Source: Pelagibaculum spongiae (GTDB lineage: Bacteria; Pseudomonadota; Gammaproteobacteria; Enterobacterales; Pelagibaculaceae). From it: a stretch of DNA of 64,000 bases. The notes beneath the pieces are model-generated. The model saw only the letters and a list, made by a program, of their open reading frames with translations, was not told where the DNA came from and searched no databases. Position numbers and translations under genes: made by a program. Location of the stretch: NCBI RefSeq assembly GCF_003097315.1, contig NZ_QDDL01000009.1, forward strand, positions 1 to 64,000, written 5' to 3'. Below, piece by piece: positions 1 to 9,403 of this stretch; positions within the stretch are counted from its first letter, which is position 1, and every line of letters starts with the position of its first letter.

Positions 1-327
1 AGAAAGCTTTAAAAACCTAGTGAAACAAACAGTCTGATTGGCTAAAAGCCGTTCAATTCGTTGTGTCTCGTTGTTCGTGTCTCGTTCTGTTTGCGTTGCT
101 GCCGTGACAGCGAGGTCGCATTATAGGTATCTAAAGACAGAACACAAGCGCTTTGCTAAAGAATCTGCCAGAAAAAGTAAGTTATCGGTAATGTGCAAGC
201 TAAGTGGTTGATTGTGCTTCTGAGCCTCTTAAATCGTAACTACCTCCACCTTGAAATGAAACGTTCTTCCCTCCAAAGCCCTCCTTGCAAAGCAAGCGTT
301 TTGCCCGAGATCTGACCTACTAATTTT
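1..327. other. Intergenic left edge with a stable-RNA-like promoter
   Basis: No convincing coding frame crosses the left edge; all six frames that I checked close quickly. The only structure I can support is a leftward promoter (separate entry) with a GC-rich start region and a leader rich in repeated TCTCGTT-like words at 65-90. The stretch 150-327 shows nothing I can name. Confidence 0.5.
120..147 (-). promoter_or_regulatory. Putative strong promoter of rRNA/stable-RNA type, reading leftwards
   Basis: On the minus strand a -35 like TTGTGT (142-147) and a perfect -10 TATAAT (120-125) are separated by 16 bases. The -10 is followed by a GC-rich discriminator (GCGACCTCGC). This layout is typical of growth-rate-regulated stable RNA promoters. 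The downstream leader runs out of the window at position 1, so an rRNA operon to the left is an inference; no rRNA sequence is visible here. Confidence 0.4.
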
Positions 328-1059
328 GTGAACTGGTTCCAGAGGCCACTTGAAAAACTATCTAGGATGGCCCAAAACCTTATTAGCGCAGTGAGATATA
401 AAGTGATTTTGCTCTGTTTCGATGTCGACGGTACGTTATTAATATCTGAAGACCCTAAGATCCCCGCTTTTGGTTGGACAATGGATAAAGGAGAAAGCGC
501 ACTGCCTGTTGCTTATAAGAAATATCTCGAGACAAGCAAGATGCCGTTTATGCAACCAGTGAAGTTGATAGGAAAAACTGATAGCAACCCTGGCTTTCGT
601 TTATTCCGTAAAGCGTTTTACACCCAACTATTCAACGAAATTTATTCTGGTGCGATCCCTGGCGTTAAAGTTGCCATCATCAGCAATGGCAATTACACCC
701 CTGAAAACTTAGGGATTACGCTCGATCGTTGCTATGGCACAAAAAGAACCATAGGAAGGGCCACAACCGGTTTTTTTGAGGATGATGTAATTTACCTGAC
801 ACGAACCCCAATCTATAAAAGAGAGCAGCAGCTACTGTTCAACCAAGGAAGCAATACAACTAAGAATTACAAATCAAAAGCTGAGGCCGCCAGCCTAGCT
901 TGCCAGGATCATGATTGCAGCTACTTTATATTGGTGGACGACAGCGATAGAAACCTTGAGGCAGTTAAGAGCTTTCCTAGCAACTTCGGGCTTAATCCAT
1001 GCAAACCTAAGCTTGAGGCACACCTTCGTGCAAAGCTTCTAATGTCAAAAGCTGCATAA
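328..1059 (+). CDS. HAD-superfamily hydrolase-like protein
   Basis: A 243-residue soluble protein with a haloacid dehalogenase signature. Motif I is FDVDGTLL with the nucleophile and acid aspartates at about residues 32 and 34, and a late VDDSDRN (about residue 203) fits motif IV. Motif II may be the serine of IISNGN near residue 118. The GTG at 328 gives the longest frame; an ATG at 367 also keeps the whole domain, and neither has a clear ribosome binding site. The substrate is unknown. It stands alone on the plus strand. Confidence 0.6.
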   Translation: MNWFQRPLEKLSRMAQNLISAVRYKVILLCFDVDGTLLISEDPKIPAFGWTMDKGESALPVAYKKYLETSKMPFMQPVKLIGKTDSNPGFRLFRKAFYTQLFNEIYSGAIPGVKVAIISNGNYTPENLGITLDRCYGTKRTIGRATTGFFEDDVIYLTRTPIYKREQQLLFNQGSNTTKNYKSKAEAASLACQDHDCSYFILVDDSDRNLEAVKSFPSNFGLNPCKPKLEAHLRAKLLMSKAA

Positions 1060-1488
1060 AAACTACGCCCTATCGGTCGCCCAACCTCGATAGAGCTAAT
1101 ACTACGGCGACCTTCTTCTAGTTATGGCTTCTATTGCTATATAGATAGAAAAGGAAGGGCGTTCGATATAGATGTAGCGCTACTATTATTCATGGTGCCA
1201 ATAGTTGGCTGATCCATTCAAGCTTAACTGTTCAGAAAGGTATGCTCGGCGATATAAGTCTTGTTACTGACAATCACCACAGCAATATCTATCTCAAAAA
1301 GCATATGCCGGCTTCCTGACAGATGATTACTCCCAGCATTAGCTGTATTCCCCACGACATACATTCCGTCCCTGGAAATAAAAAGGCGCACCTATTTAGG
1401 TACGCCTTTTTATTTTTAAAGCTGAGCTGACAGCTTCAAGAAAAACTCATTCTTATCGCCATCAACTAACACCACACAATAGTCGGGG
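1060..1488. other. Intergenic, no gene seen except a terminator
   Basis: About 430 bases between two convergent genes. No open frame with a start site and no RNA gene was recognised. The only identifiable element is the hairpin at 1381-1411. Confidence 0.5.
1381..1411. terminator. Bidirectional rho-independent terminator
   Basis: Inverted repeat AAAAGGCG..ACC / GGT..CGCCTTTTT with a 6-base loop and one mismatched pair, flanked by A and T runs. It can serve the HAD-like gene on the plus strand and the OmpA-type lipoprotein gene on the minus strand. Confidence 0.7.
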
Positions 1489-2076
1489 CTATAGCGGAAT
1501 AACTTCTAACTCAACCCGACGATTTTTCATTCGGCCTTCAGCCGTTGTGTTACTGAATAACGGGCTAGATTCGCCACGCCCTTGAACAAATAACCGATTG
1601 TGCGCGACACCTTGTTTATTCAGATAAGTCGCTACCGCTTGAGCTCGTTTGAGGCTCAGTTGCTTATTGGTATTTGCTGGACCGGAGCTATCGGTATAGC
1701 CATTAATCACGATGCTACTGTTAGGATATTGAGTGAACACTTCAGCCAAACTACTTAGCACTGGCAAGAACTGTGATTGGATCTTATTTTGCCCAGCAGA
1801 GAAGCTTTGCTGACCTGGCATTAATAGCCGAACACTTTCTAGCGATAGAGAAACCTGAATTCCGGATTGCTTCAGCGCACGCTCCAATTCATTGGCTTGA
1901 AAATCTAGCCAGATTTCCAATTGCACTCCCGACAAACCTGATTGAATTTCACCTTCGGCACTGGCAACTGGCATTGAAAAACTGGTATCCAGTTCCGGTT
2001 TTTGTGGTTTAGCCGGAGTAGAATTACAAGCGGAAAGCGCCAAAGCCAGGCAGCCTAATAATAAAGAGCGATACAT
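1489..2076 (-). CDS. OmpA-family outer-membrane lipoprotein
   Basis: 195 residues. The N-terminus is a lipoprotein signal peptide ending in LSAC (lipidated Cys at about residue 17). Residues 85-195 form an OmpA/Pal C-terminal domain that binds peptidoglycan: a VINGYTDSSG strand, then RAQAVATYL and the closing NRRVELEV motif. It is probably anchored in the outer membrane and tied to the cell wall. The central 40-85 region is helical and family-specific. It is shorter than OmpA porins because it lacks the beta-barrel, so it is Pal/YiaD-like rather than OmpA proper. Single gene, terminator at 1381. Confidence 0.85.
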   Translation of the reverse strand: MYRSLLLGCLALALSACNSTPAKPQKPELDTSFSMPVASAEGEIQSGLSGVQLEIWLDFQANELERALKQSGIQVSLSLESVRLLMPGQQSFSAGQNKIQSQFLPVLSSLAEVFTQYPNSSIVINGYTDSSGPANTNKQLSLKRAQAVATYLNKQGVAHNRLFVQGRGESSPLFSNTTAEGRMKNRRVELEVIPL

Positions 2077-2507
2077 ATTTGATCCTAAACTGACTGGTAA
2101 TTACTCTGCTTATACCGCTGAAACCACCTAAAGAAAACTAACCATCACCTGTTTCCGGCAGGCGGGTTTATTTTCTGATCAGTCGCGAACAGAATCTTTA
2201 TTAATCAAAACATTAATAACGATTAGTCACATTTTTATTGGCTACATCGCTATAGCCGTAAAACCTATAGGCAAACTTATATTTATTGATTTCAATTTAT
2301 ATAGGCTCTGCTAAAACAAAGCATTGTTTACAAAACAACAAAAAATAATCTTTACTACGAATGATTTACAGCGGCTTTTGACCATGCAATACTGCCGCCG
2401 TGGCGTTAATTTTGCATTTCTTTTGTTGCTTGATACTACCATTGTGACTTATCACGATCAGTTAATGTCGAGCAGAAGTGTGCTGCACGACACATCTTGA
2501 GAGAGAT
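2077..2507. other. Intergenic between divergent genes
   Basis: About 430 AT-rich bases separate the divergent OmpA-lipoprotein and RRM genes and should hold both promoters and perhaps a long 5' leader of the RRM gene. I see no open frame and no promoter strong enough to name. Confidence 0.4.
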
Positions 2508-2798
2508 ATGTCGAACCAAATCTTTGTGGGTAGCCTGCTGTGGTCGGTAGCAGATGAAGACCTAGTAAATTTTTTTTCCAGTTATGGCGAAATAGACAAT
2601 GGTCAAGTGATCATGGATCGCGAATCTGCCTGCTCTCATGGCTTGGGCTTTATAACTTTTACCTCCGAAGAAGCTGCTTTAAAATCTGACGGTGCAGAAT
2701 TACAAAATCACGAAATTCGTGTTAACGCTACAGAGCAAAAATCGAGCAGCCCAGCTGGCCAGATTAACAAACGTTACGAAGGACAAGGCCACTACTAA
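2508..2798 (+). CDS. RRM-domain RNA-binding protein
   Basis: 96 residues that are almost only one RNA recognition motif: IFVGSLLWSV fits RNP2 and GLGFITF fits RNP1, followed by a short polar, glycine-containing tail. Bacterial proteins of this type (Rbp family) are often cold-inducible and bind single-stranded RNA. The ATG at 2508 was chosen over an upstream ATG at 2478 because GAGAGA precedes it and the RRM starts right after it. A terminator follows at 2807. Confidence 0.85.
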   Translation: MSNQIFVGSLLWSVADEDLVNFFSSYGEIDNGQVIMDRESACSHGLGFITFTSEEAALKSDGAELQNHEIRVNATEQKSSSPAGQINKRYEGQGHY

Positions 2799-2806
2799 TT
2801 TGCAAT

Positions 2807-2840
2807 ACCTGACCTAGTTAAATGGATCGGGTGTTTTTTT
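2807..2840 (+). terminator. Rho-independent terminator of the RRM gene
   Basis: Imperfect stem ACCTGACC / GG(A)TCGGGT with one bulged A, followed by a run of seven T. Confidence 0.6.
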
Positions 2841-2931
2841 CAAGTTAAATTAAACAGCGTTTAATTTAACTTATAAAATATGCCGACAGGCAGTCCCAAA
2901 TAAAAATTCTGAAAACAAAAGGGGAAGTAAT

Positions 2932-4611
2932 ATGCGCCGGTGGAATGGATGGGGAGATGATGCAAACAATTTCCCACTCAACAAGCATGCAAGAAAATTT
3001 CTTGAGTCGCGAGTCGGTAAAGCAAAAGCTTTACCGGATGCTGATTTTAAAAGCGCTCTGAAAAAAGTGCCGGAATCGCGAATCGATAACCCACACCCTT
3101 TATTGTCTACAGATGCTGAAGATCGATTACGCCACGCTCGCGGCCAAAGCTTAGAAGACTGGCTGGCCATGCGAGAAGGTGAATTAGGGCCATTCCCTGA
3201 TGCCGTTTGCTGGCCAGAAACTTCCGAAGATGTAAAGCAGCTACTCGCTTGGGCCGGTGAGCAGAATATTAAAGTGATTCCCTACGGCGGTGGCACCAGT
3301 GTTGCCGGGCATATCATTGCTACTTCTTCAGATAAACGACCAATCGTTACCATTGATATGGGACGAATGCGTCAATTAGAAGATTTAGATACTGCTAGTC
3401 AAATTGCCACTTTCGGTGCCGGTGTTGCCGGGCCAGATCTGGAAGCCCAATTAAAAGCTCGCGGTTATACTTTGGGACATTATCCTCAGTCATGGGAGCT
3501 TTCAACGCTCGGTGGTTGGATAGCAACTCGCTCTTCTGGTCAACAATCCTATCGCTACGGTCGCATCGAACAAATGTTTGCCGGTGGTGAAATGGAAACC
3601 CCTATTGGCACTTTAGAAATTCCAGAAATTCCTGCTAATTCAGCCGGACAAGATATGCGAGAACTCGTGCTTGGCTCAGAAGGCCGCCTAGGCATTATTA
3701 CCAAAGCTAAAGTTCGAGTGACACCAAAAGCGGAACATGAGTCTTTCCATGGCGTATTTTTTCCCAACTGGCAACAAGGACACGATTGCTTGCAAGCAAT
3801 TGGTCAGGAAAAAATTCCAGTATCGATGTTGCGCTTATCTAATCCAGAAGAAACTTCTAGCCACATGGTGCTCGCCGGACACCCGTATTTATTAGGTGGA
3901 TTAAAACGCTATCTAAAATTGCGCGGTTGCCATGAAGGACAAATGTGCGTGGCAATGATCGGCGCAACTGGTAGCAAGTCTTTTGCTAAAACTGCGTTAA
4001 AACAAGCCATAAAACAATGCAAGCGATTTGGCGGCATTTATATAGGAGCACCACTCGGTAAAAAGTGGGAGCACTCCAGATTCCGCTCACCTTATGTTCG
4101 CCACACCATGTGGGATGCTGGCTTTGCAGTAGACACTTTTGAAACCTGCGTTAAATGGTCCAACGTCAGCAAAACCATGCAAACCATGGAGCAGGCAGTA
4201 AAAGATGCTGCACAGGAAATGGGCGTTAAGGTTCAGGTATTTACTCACTTGTCACATGTTTATGCTCAAGGCTCGAGCATTTACACCACTTATATTTTCA
4301 ATGTTGCCAAAGATTATCCTGAAACCTTGCAGCGCTGGAAAAATTTCAAAAAGGCATCCAGTGAAGCGATCGTTGCTTGCGGCGGCACTATTTCTCACCA
4401 GCATGGCGTTGGTGTTGATCACGCATCCTATTTGCCTGCAGAAAAAGGCGAGCTGGGAATGAAAGTGATGCGAAACAATATTCAACTAATGGATCCTGGC
4501 GGTATTATGAATCCGGGTAAGTTGGTTGCCGACATTGAAACAGAAGTCGATTCACTCGCAGTACAATCGCTTGATAAGAAAAAACAACAACAAATAAAAC
4601 AAACTGCTTAG
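2932..4611 (+). CDS. FAD-binding oxidase, alkyl-DHAP-synthase-like
   Basis: 559 residues of the VAO-type flavoprotein family. PYGGGTSVAGHI (about residues 119-130) is the FAD-pyrophosphate loop, the next ~150 residues are the FAD-binding fold, and the C-terminal half is the FAD-oxidase cap ending in SHQHGVG and a final NPGKL motif. The SHxHGVG motif is the hallmark of alkyldihydroxyacetonephosphate synthase (AGPS), which forms the ether bond in ether lipids; other family members oxidise 2-hydroxy acids. A strong AAGGGGAAG site precedes the ATG. It starts an operon with a GlpD-like and a glycerol-kinase-like gene, so a glycerol or glycerol-phosphate-derived substrate is likely. The exact reaction is inferred. 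Confidence 0.75.
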   Translation: MRRWNGWGDDANNFPLNKHARKFLESRVGKAKALPDADFKSALKKVPESRIDNPHPLLSTDAEDRLRHARGQSLEDWLAMREGELGPFPDAVCWPETSEDVKQLLAWAGEQNIKVIPYGGGTSVAGHIIATSSDKRPIVTIDMGRMRQLEDLDTASQIATFGAGVAGPDLEAQLKARGYTLGHYPQSWELSTLGGWIATRSSGQQSYRYGRIEQMFAGGEMETPIGTLEIPEIPANSAGQDMRELVLGSEGRLGIITKAKVRVTPKAEHESFHGVFFPNWQQGHDCLQAIGQEKIPVSMLRLSNPEETSSHMVLAGHPYLLGGLKRYLKLRGCHEGQMCVAMIGATGSKSFAKTALKQAIKQCKRFGGIYIGAPLGKKWEHSRFRSPYVRHTMWDAGFAVDTFETCVKWSNVSKTMQTMEQAVKDAAQEMGVKVQVFTHLSHVYAQGSSIYTTYIFNVAKDYPETLQRWKNFKKASSEAIVACGGTISHQHGVGVDHASYLPAEKGELGMKVMRNNIQLMDPGGIMNPGKLVADIETEVDSLAVQSLDKKKQQQIKQTA

Positions 4612-4651
4612 AGCTAAAAGCTCCAACAGTTAGCGGTAAGCGGAGGCTGCT

Positions 4652-6337
4652 ATGCCTATTACATCAAAAGACGGTAGATCCAGATCGGATCGCCTTGCAA
4701 AGCTGGATGAATTTTTTGACCTGGTAATCGTAGGCGGTGGTGTGACGGGTGCTGGAATTTTTTCCGAAGCCTGTAAACGCGGCCTGAAAACCCTGTTAAT
4801 TGAACAAAAAGATTTCAGCTGGGGCACTTCCAGCCGTTCTTCAAAAATGGTGCATGGCGGCATTCGTTACTTAAAAGAAGCCAAGCCCGGTTTAACTCGT
4901 GATTCAGTGGTACAGCGTGACCGACTATTGAAAGAAGCGCCTGGACTGGTTCACCGACTGGGTTTTATTTTACCGAGTTACAATGGCCAAGTGTTCAATC
5001 GCTGGATGATTCGCAGCGGCATTTTAACTTACGATTTAATTGCACTGCGTTTTACCGGTCGTTATTTCACTCCTGAGCAACTTCAGTCGCTAGCTCCTGG
5101 CATTCGACAAAAGGGGCTACATGGCGCATCAGGATTTTTCGATGCCAGTACTGATGACGCCCGAATGGTATTACGACTGATTCAACAGGGTGAAGCCTAT
5201 GGCGGCATTGCACTGAACTACTGCAAGGGAAAAAAGATTATTCGCGATGGCGAAAAAATTAGTCATTTTGTAGTAGAAGACCAACTAGTCGATCCTTTAG
5301 ATAGCCAAAAGCCAGAAAATTTTACTACTCCAGTACAAACCCGGTGCGTGATTAATGCAACCGGTGCATGGGTCGATAATTTACGCGGCCAAAGCGGTAA
5401 GAAACCAATCATTCGCCCACTTCGCGGTAGCCATTTGGTGCTACCGAATTGGCGGATACCTGTTTCTCAGGCAGTGTCGACTAATCACCCTCAAGATGGT
5501 CGTCCGGTTTATCTCTATCCATGGGAAGGCGCAACAATTATTGGCACCACCGATCTTGATCATCGAGCCGATCTAGATTTGGAACCACGAATCAGCCTAG
5601 GCGAAGCAACTTATTTACTAGAAGCCGCGCAACACCTTTTTCCAGCTGCCAAAATTACCTCCAACGATATTATTGCTAGCTGGTCAGGAGTGAGACCCGT
5701 TATTGGAAGTAAGCCAAGTAAAGGCAAGAAAATAGATCCATCTAAAGAGTCTAGAGAAAGTCTGATTTGCGATGATCAAGGTTTAATTACCGTTACTGGC
5801 GGCAAATTAACCACTTTCCATCTCAGTGCGTTAGAAGGATTAGAAAAGGCTAAACCTTATTTGCCTGGCGCATCAGAAAAAGCAGCAGGCGGCCCTATTA
5901 TCGACCCTGCACTGGCACCAGAAAAACTTCGAACACAACTAAAACCAGAAGTCAGTGAACAATTAACTACCGATCAGTTAAGTCGAATTTGTGGCCGATT
6001 TGGCGATCAGGCGGCAAAGGTGATTGCTGCAGCAGATCACGGTGAACTTGATCTAATACCCGCAACCCACACGCTTTGGGTAGAATTGCGCTGGGCAGCC
6101 CGAGCAGAACAGGTAGAACAGTTAGAAGACCTGCTGCTTCGTCGAACCCGAATCGGTATCCTGCTAGAAAATGCTTGCCAAGAACATATTCAAAAAATCC
6201 GTCAGATTTGCCAAAGCGAGTTAGGCTGGGATGATTTGACTTGGCAAATACAGGCAGCCAAATGGCGAGAAGTATGGCAACAGGCCTATAGCTCACCATT
6301 TTCGGGAACAATGGCTCAACAACAAGCAACCGCCTAA
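4652..6337 (+). CDS. Glycerol-3-phosphate dehydrogenase/oxidase family protein
   Basis: 561 residues with the GlpD layout. An N-terminal dinucleotide-binding fold (VIVGGGVTGAGI, about residues 25-36) is followed by the GTSSRSSKMVHGGIRYL signature that contacts FAD and phosphate, a DAO domain to about residue 370, and a helical C-terminal domain. Such enzymes oxidise sn-glycerol 3-phosphate to DHAP and feed electrons to quinone at the inner membrane. GCGGAGG lies just upstream of the ATG. It is the middle gene of the three-gene cluster, 40 bases after the AGPS-like gene. It may be a paralogue of a housekeeping GlpD elsewhere, so I give no symbol. Confidence 0.85.
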   Translation: MPITSKDGRSRSDRLAKLDEFFDLVIVGGGVTGAGIFSEACKRGLKTLLIEQKDFSWGTSSRSSKMVHGGIRYLKEAKPGLTRDSVVQRDRLLKEAPGLVHRLGFILPSYNGQVFNRWMIRSGILTYDLIALRFTGRYFTPEQLQSLAPGIRQKGLHGASGFFDASTDDARMVLRLIQQGEAYGGIALNYCKGKKIIRDGEKISHFVVEDQLVDPLDSQKPENFTTPVQTRCVINATGAWVDNLRGQSGKKPIIRPLRGSHLVLPNWRIPVSQAVSTNHPQDGRPVYLYPWEGATIIGTTDLDHRADLDLEPRISLGEATYLLEAAQHLFPAAKITSNDIIASWSGVRPVIGSKPSKGKKIDPSKESRESLICDDQGLITVTGGKLTTFHLSALEGLEKAKPYLPGASEKAAGGPIIDPALAPEKLRTQLKPEVSEQLTTDQLSRICGRFGDQAAKVIAAADHGELDLIPATHTLWVELRWAARAEQVEQLEDLLLRRTRIGILLENACQEHIQKIRQICQSELGWDDLTWQIQAAKWREVWQQAYSSPFSGTMAQQQATA

Positions 6338-6417
6338 TTTACAAAGCCTGTCAAAATCGCCGAAGGTATTTAACCGCTTTTGGCATTTGACTGCTTTGGG
6401 TATAAAAGAGAAATGCT

Positions 6418-7986
6418 GTGACCAAGGATCTTCTGTTAGCCATCGATAATGGCACCCAGAGCGTAAGAGCTTTGATATTTGATTTGCAAGGGCAGCTCGT
6501 TGCCAAAAGCCAAATTCATATCGAAGCCTATTTTTCAGAAAAGCCCGGTTGGGCAGAGCAGCACCCGGATTATTTCTGGCAAAAAGCCTGCGAAGCATGC
6601 CAGGCACTTTGGCTCGCACCCACAACTGATGGCCAACCACTGGATAAAAATCGCATTGCCGGTGTTGCAGTTACTACTCAGCGCGCCAGTGTGGTGAATG
6701 TCGACAAAGACGGCAATGCATTACGCCCGGCTATTTTATGGCTCGACCAACGCCGCACCCCAATCAATAAAAGAGTTGGTGGCTTATGGGGATTGGCATT
6801 TAAATTAATTCGTATGGAAGAAACCATCGATTATTTTCTCTCTCGCGCAGAAGCTCGATGGATCAACATACACCAACCAGATATCTGGAATAAAACTCAC
6901 AAATTTTTATTATTATCTGGTTGGCTGAATTATAAATTAACTGGAAAATTTATAGATTCAGTGGGAAGTCAGGTGGGATATATTCCGTTTGACTATAAAA
7001 AACAACAATGGGCCGGTAAAAATGACTGGAAATGGAAAGTAATTCCAGGCACTAAAGAAATACTACCTGACCTAGTAAAGCCTGGTGAATTGATCGGTGA
7101 AATAACTGAAGAATCTTCATTGCTAACCGGCATTCCACAAGGCACTCCAGTAATGGCTGCCGCCGCCGATAAAGCCTGTGAAATACTCGGTAGTGGCGGC
7201 TTGGAACCAGATGTTGGCTGCTTGAGTTATGGCACAACTGCGACGGTAAATACCACCCAGAAAAAATACATAGAACCACAAAGATTTATACCGCCCTACC
7301 CATCTGCAGTACCTGGCTCATACAGCACTGAAATTCAAATTTTCCGTGGCTTTTGGATGGTCAATTGGTTTAAAAATGAATTCGGCCATCGCGAGCAAGG
7401 TCTCGCCGAAGAAAAAAATGTTTCAGTTGAATCTTTGTTTGATGAATTAGTAGCAGAAATACCACCTGGCTCAATGGGTTTAATGCTGCAGCCTTATTGG
7501 TCACCCGGTGTAAAAATGGGCCGTGAAGCCAAAGGTTCTATTCTTGGCTTTGGTGACGTTCATAAGCGTGGACACTTCTACCGGGCGATTCTAGAAGGCT
7601 TGGCTTACAGCCTGCGTGAAAGTATGGAGCGAGTCGAAAAGCGAACCAAAACACCGATAACCCAATTACGTGTTTCTGGCGGCGGTTCTCAATCGGATGC
7701 AGCGATGCAAATTACCGCTGATATTTTTAACTTGCCCGCTGCGCGGCCACATACCTATGAAACTTCAGGTTTAGGCGCTTGTATTGATATTGCAGTCGGC
7801 CTTGGTCTTCACCCGAACTTTGATACCGCAGTAGAGAAAATGGTTCATACCGGCCAGGTATTTGACCCAATTCCGGCCAATGCAAAAATTTATGACGAGT
7901 TATATAAGCGGGTTTATTTGAAAATGTATAAACAGCTACAGCCACTATATAAAGATATACGGGATATTACCGGTTATCCTGAGTAA
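6418..7986 (+). CDS. FGGY-family carbohydrate kinase (glycerol-kinase-like)
   Basis: 522 residues. The N-terminal actin-like ATPase half begins with [12 protein letters not shown] (phosphate 1 loop), carries PGWAEQHP and later WLDQRR. The C-terminal half holds [13 protein letters not shown], the FGGY adenosine-binding signature region. FGGY kinases phosphorylate glycerol, xylulose and other polyols. The GTG start is supported by AAAAGAG eight bases upstream. Position after GlpD-like and AGPS-like genes suggests a polyol that becomes a 3-phosphate oxidised by the neighbour. Last gene of the operon, with a clear terminator. Confidence 0.8.
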   Translation: MTKDLLLAIDNGTQSVRALIFDLQGQLVAKSQIHIEAYFSEKPGWAEQHPDYFWQKACEACQALWLAPTTDGQPLDKNRIAGVAVTTQRASVVNVDKDGNALRPAILWLDQRRTPINKRVGGLWGLAFKLIRMEETIDYFLSRAEARWINIHQPDIWNKTHKFLLLSGWLNYKLTGKFIDSVGSQVGYIPFDYKKQQWAGKNDWKWKVIPGTKEILPDLVKPGELIGEITEESSLLTGIPQGTPVMAAAADKACEILGSGGLEPDVGCLSYGTTATVNTTQKKYIEPQRFIPPYPSAVPGSYSTEIQIFRGFWMVNWFKNEFGHREQGLAEEKNVSVESLFDELVAEIPPGSMGLMLQPYWSPGVKMGREAKGSILGFGDVHKRGHFYRAILEGLAYSLRESMERVEKRTKTPITQLRVSGGGSQSDAAMQITADIFNLPAARPHTYETSGLGACIDIAVGLGLHPNFDTAVEKMVHTGQVFDPIPANAKIYDELYKRVYLKMYKQLQPLYKDIRDITGYPE

Positions 7987-8009
7987 TCCCCAAGCAATAC
8001 CCAAATATT

Positions 8010-8037
8010 AAAAAGGCCGCAATTGCGGCTTTTTTAT
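8010..8037 (+). terminator. Rho-independent terminator of the AGPS/GlpD/FGGY operon
   Basis: Perfect palindrome GCCGCAATTGCGGC (8016-8029) in an A-rich/T-rich frame, followed by six T. Confidence 0.85.
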
Positions 8038-8105
8038 TAATTAAAAAACACAACTAAAACACCCACCCTAGTTATTAATTTGAATAAAAAACTACAAGCC
8101 ATTGC

Positions 8106-9056
8106 TCAAGCACTATGATAACTACAGTGTATGCCATTTGAGCGGAGAATCTTCAACCCTAAATCTCGAAAATCATCATAAATATCTAGCGGCTTGAGCT
8201 TACCAATTAATGCTTCATAGTCTGCATGATTCCACATAGGATGATTTAAAGTTTCAACTTTAATTTTTCTTCTATTAGCCACTGACAGTACAGCCATGAT
8301 TTCAATAGGAAATAACAGAAGGCAGCTACTAAATGCATCATTAAAAGGCATACTAGAAATGGCGGCAGCTTCCTTGGCAGACTCTTTAGTGTCTGTAGCA
8401 GCAATACTCACATGATAGTCAAGGGCACTCATTAAGCCGCTGCCAAGCAACTCTCCATCATTGTTTGTTAGGCCATCCATTATTGTTCTATAACTTTTTA
8501 GTGCGGGGTAGTCTTCCTCATCCAACCCTTGATAGAGACAAGCAAGGAATAAAGACAAGTTGACGAGTGATGCGTCGCACGGAACCCCATCATTAGCTTT
8601 GGTTTCGATAACTTCTTTCAAAAAATCACTTAAAAAAGCCACCGCACTTTCATCATTCAAGCACATGGCTAACATAAGTCCAACAGCTATGAAATTACTG
8701 GAGTTCTGATATTTGAAAATAGGGCTTGCCGGTTTCCCCCTTACCTGACAGACAAGTCGAGCAAAATTCAGTGAAATTATACAGTATGACAAACTTAGCG
8801 ATAGCTGTTGGTTTATGCTTTCAATATTCGCATCCCTATTAATCATCTCTGCATTAACTTTTCCCATCAACATGGAAGATTGAAAATCAAACTCATTTTT
8901 TCCTAAAATAGAGGTGTCGGACTCAGAACAAAGCTTTTCAATCGCTTTTGACTTTTGCTCTGAAATATAAGCTCCTTGCCTAATATCATCCCACCATTGC
9001 AGATGCTCCCGGTAGATTTTCTTATATCGTCTTCTTAAGGTTTGATCACTCAGCAT
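8106..9056 (-). CDS. Possible immunity protein of an orphan toxin fragment
   Basis: 316 residues, soluble and largely alpha-helical by composition, no signal peptide, no catalytic motif. The family is not certain; the helical build and the C-terminal NHPMWN segment recall Imm49-type immunity proteins, but this is a weak impression. The link to immunity rests on position: the start codon lies two bases after the stop of a nuclease-like toxin fragment, with AAGG as ribosome binding site, so both are translated from one message. It would bind and neutralise a cognate toxin in the cytoplasm. Confidence 0.5.
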   Translation of the reverse strand: MLSDQTLRRRYKKIYREHLQWWDDIRQGAYISEQKSKAIEKLCSESDTSILGKNEFDFQSSMLMGKVNAEMINRDANIESINQQLSLSLSYCIISLNFARLVCQVRGKPASPIFKYQNSSNFIAVGLMLAMCLNDESAVAFLSDFLKEVIETKANDGVPCDASLVNLSLFLACLYQGLDEEDYPALKSYRTIMDGLTNNDGELLGSGLMSALDYHVSIAATDTKESAKEAAAISSMPFNDAFSSCLLLFPIEIMAVLSVANRRKIKVETLNHPMWNHADYEALIGKLKPLDIYDDFRDLGLKILRSNGIHCSYHSA

Positions 9057-9058
9057 TG

Positions 9059-9403
9059 CTATATCCTTGTATTGTCGATTTTTTCACCCAGCCTCTTTCC
9101 TGGAACCCACTTATAAAACTCAACACTCTGCTTTTCCTTCCTGACATGAGTTATATGAACAACATAACCCTCAAGCCCCGAGTCAAACATTTGATCTTCT
9201 ATTTCGTTTGAAATTCTTTTTGCTTTATCAGCTTGACCTAACCAGTTTTTGTTGGCTGCTTTTTGCAAGCGATCTGGTACATATCTTTCAGGTCCATCGC
9301 GTTGGTCAATTTTGCTTTTGTTTTTGAGCGCTCCTCGCTTTCCTGATACAGAAGTTTTAACTTCAAAAAAGGCAAAATTAAATAACATGTCGAATATCTT
9401 CAA
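9059..9403 (-). pseudogene. Truncated C-terminal nuclease-like toxin domain
   Basis: 114 codons from a TTG at 9403. The frame overlaps the 3' end of the upstream gene by 26 bases in another phase, and the protein begins abruptly at a beta strand with FFEVKTS (E14-x-K16). That pattern and the following basic, polar helix rich in Lys, Arg and Gln resemble the ExK half of a PD-(D/E)xK nuclease found at the C-terminus of polymorphic toxins. The expected upstream half (delivery domain and first Asp strand) is absent, so I read it as a tail left by recombination, kept with its immunity gene. It could instead be a small protein of unknown role. Confidence 0.45.
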
